NCBI GenBank assembly: GCA_964019165.1
Contig: OZ025279.1
Coordinates: 10,757,117 to 10,821,116 of the forward strand
Source: Mastigias papua
Lineage: Eukaryota; Cnidaria; Scyphozoa; Rhizostomeae; Mastigiidae
Direction: 5' to 3'
Length of the DNA: 64,000 nucleotides
The notes under the pieces are model-generated. The model did no database searches and had not been told where the DNA came from. It saw only the letters and a program-made list of their open reading frames with translations. Within the stretch, counting starts at the first letter, position 1, and every line of letters starts with the position of its first letter. Shown here in pieces: positions 61,536-64,000 of this stretch. Position numbers and translations under genes: made by a program.

Positions 61536-64000
61536 AAAAGTGAGTTCCTATATTTCCTTCATTTTCTGACAAGTTGAAAATATTAGAATTGTCCTCCCAT
61601 AGCTTTTTGATTCTCATACACCCATCAAATTTAGCCGTAGATTTTTTTGTGACCAGTTAAGCCTTCATCTTAGTAGAAAGATGCAGATGTTTAGTATTTT
61701 TATGGATAATATCACTTTCAGTTTTGCTACCTATGATTGTATAAGACTATCTTCCTTTCTTTTAATCATGGTCATATCTTTATTTTCGTTTGATTGCAAT
61801 AAGAAATACCTGAAAGTAGTTAGCTAATGGACTACCCAACTTCAAGTTTTGAAACGTATTGATTCATAAGAAAAAATTGATCAAGCATTTGTATATTAGC
61901 AAGAAAGTTTACCAAGTATATCATTAGAAGCCTGTAGTAGGAATAATGAAGCCTGAATGTAATCTTCATGGACGATCTGGCGGATACTTTAACCATGCTA
62001 GTGCTTGATATCTCTGTGTTTCAGTTGTTATGCAATATTTGCGTAGGAATTTGAAAACCTGGTAGCAATATAAGGATAATGAAGATGGAGATGCTGCGCT
62101 AGTGGTCAAGGGTCGCTTTTTCGGTGCTCTTATCATATGCTTTTATCATATGTATATCAGTCGTTATACAATGTTTGCTGCATGCTGACGTACGAGATTA
62201 AAAATCTTGGGAGTAATATAGAGCTCTGCTATCGATCGCATAGAATCGTTCAGGGACACTTCTTAAATGCTCTGTTCATTTGCTTTTCGACATTAGACTG
62301 TATTGTTCACACATTCAATTGTGATGAATTAGCGTTCTTACGACTTGAGAATAATCCCACCATCATTACCCTAAGGTTTTCGTCTTTGCCTGTTATTCAT
62401 CGAACTTTCATTCAACTTTCATCCAACTATCGTCCAACACTCATCTTACATTCATTTGAACACCTTATTTGATGACTTTTGGATGAAGTCTTGACTCCTT
62501 CAATTGGGACTTGGCCATGGCAGCTTTTGTACCAGGCTACGAGACTACGGTGGATGTTTGCTTTTGTGCTCTCCTTCCGTTCGTCACTCCTAGCTTTTTG
62601 GTAACGAGGCATCCCTTTGAGTGATTTCATGACTGCAGTACCCACTTCCCTTAATGATCTGGGAAATAGCTTTTCCGGGCACTTTTATTTGCCTGCTCAT
62701 TTATTGGTAATTAATATCGCTCTTCCTTACTGCTTTTTGCAACAGAATATTATGGAGTTTATGGAGAATGAGCAGCCGTAAGTGTTTCATAGTTTTTGCC
62801 CGCTTTTTTGGCTCAGCTTTCGTCTTTTTTGGCACGAGATGCCCTTTCATCGAAGAGGCTATGCACCCTCCCCCTTAATGAAAACAATTAAGTTTTGCCC
62901 CTTGTCTCCGTGCTCCAACCGGCTAGGGGTATACGCTTTATTTCTGTAAATCTGCTGCATGGTGTTCTACTCCTTATTGATAGATGTCCTAAACACACCT
63001 ATTGAAAATAATGCCCTTGAACACTGGTATGGAGAACTGGCTTTCCTTTACGGTATGAGTTTCCTCTCATTTCACTATATTTTCGACAGCATGTAGCGTA
63101 TCCCTCTTCACTAGCGAGCTCTGCTTTGAAGCATGGACTTTGGTTGTTGTGCATTGTACAAAAGACAAATTTATTAGGGGAGACAACGTAGCTGCCTCCG
63201 GTGCAGTGGTAGAGATCTCATTATGTTATGTTCCATAGGGTGAAAGTTAAATGACTTAAAGAAGTTGACATCCCGTGGCAACAACACGGGAGAATCATGC
63301 AGATATTATCTGAGAACATGCCCCGCAGGGCACGGATTGGTACAAAGTAGTAGCCACAAAGCCTGGCTTGCATAACCAAATACAGCAAATTGAAAAATGC
63401 ATATCAATGACTATGAATCTGACCAAACTGAGAAAATTCATGAAGAATTTATTACCACCATTGTGCACCAACCATTTTCAGTACTCCCATTGTATCTTGA
63501 TGTTTCACAACAGGCAACGTAGCCAAACAATTTAAAAAGCATACACGGAGACCCATGAGTAGTAAATATAGAGAGCCCAAGGATATTATTTGTGAGTTAT
63601 TGGAGGAGGATGATACATATGCTATGCCTACATAGGACTTGCAAATCCAGTAACATTATCATTTAATATGTTGAAAATTTTTGACAATATGTGCACATTT
63701 TATCTACTACTTTCTTTTCTAATGATAATTTAACAATTACGCGTCAGAATACATTAACTAAATGCTGCTGGCACAGTGGGGGTAATGAAATTCTTTAAAG
63801 GTTAAATCTACAGAGTGTATTTTTTCCAATGTGAAAATTTTACATAAACAAATTACAAGCTGATGCGAAGACCAATAATTTCACCACCAAAGTGTAGCAA
63901 TTGTAGACATGTGATTGTACACCTCTCTTTTGTAAGATAGTGTACAATGTACACAAGCTGGTTGTCTCCTTATGTAAGTTAATATTTAATACCAGCAAAA
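61536..64000. other. Region downstream of the dehydrogenase gene, no supported gene
   Basis: The first part should be the dehydrogenase 3' UTR. Two splice-bounded stretches are weak exon candidates. One is 62746-62781 (acceptor TTTTTGCAACAG, encoding NIMEFMENEQP and a stop). The other is 62979-63050 (acceptor TTGATAG, donor GTATGAG, encoding VLNTPIENNALEHWYGELAF). They do not join each other in frame and I cannot place either in a family. Confidence 0.4.

Noticed and set aside
63200..63260. tRNA-like A box (GGTGCAGTGGTAGAGA)
   Set aside because: There is no B box at the right distance and no cloverleaf can be drawn. I found no genuine tRNA or rRNA gene in the window.

Overview
This is nuclear DNA from an animal. 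The genes are split by many short-to-medium GT-AG introns, and the window is AT-rich and full of (TA)n, (CA)n and (ATC)n microsatellites, LINE fragments, MITE-like palindromes and one intact Ty1/copia element. Products such as EFCAB7 and a Frizzled-type cysteine-rich domain point to a ciliated metazoan with Wnt components. An invertebrate, perhaps a sponge or another early-branching lineage, fits best, but the species cannot be fixed from the sequence.

Layout: 632-2864 (+) holds the last two coding exons of a polypyrimidine-tract-binding protein. 7508-5377 (-) is a complete three-exon ALG2 mannosyltransferase, convergent with it. 18261-8960 (-) is a complete 13-exon EFCAB7, with MITEs and a LINE fragment in its introns. 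18434-26564 (+) is a complete eight-exon EMC1, divergent from EFCAB7 across only 172 bp. 26565-35239 is mostly degenerate LINE sequence, with one unrecognised ORF (32196-32699). 35872-35240 (-) is a single-exon secreted Frizzled-CRD protein with a very basic tail. 35873-42221 is repeat-rich: a TIR element full of short GATCGC modules, long TA arrays and LINE 3' ends. 42222-61535 (+) is a complete 12-exon Ldh2-family (malate/lactate-type) dehydrogenase. Its second intron carries a 4.2-kb copia element and a tRNA-derived SINE, and its third intron carries a hAT-type MITE. 61536-64000 has no gene that I can support.

The genes have unrelated housekeeping or signalling roles (RNA binding, N-glycan assembly, cilium, ER membrane insertion, oxidoreductase), as is usual for an animal locus. 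I see no operon or defence island. The most notable item is the copia element at 45982-50200. Its 182-bp LTRs look identical and it has a perfect GATGA target duplication. It has a single open gag-pol frame that starts inside the 5' LTR, is translated through the primer-binding site and stops inside the 3' LTR. The primer-binding site matches the anticodon arm of initiator tRNA-Met rather than a tRNA 3' end.
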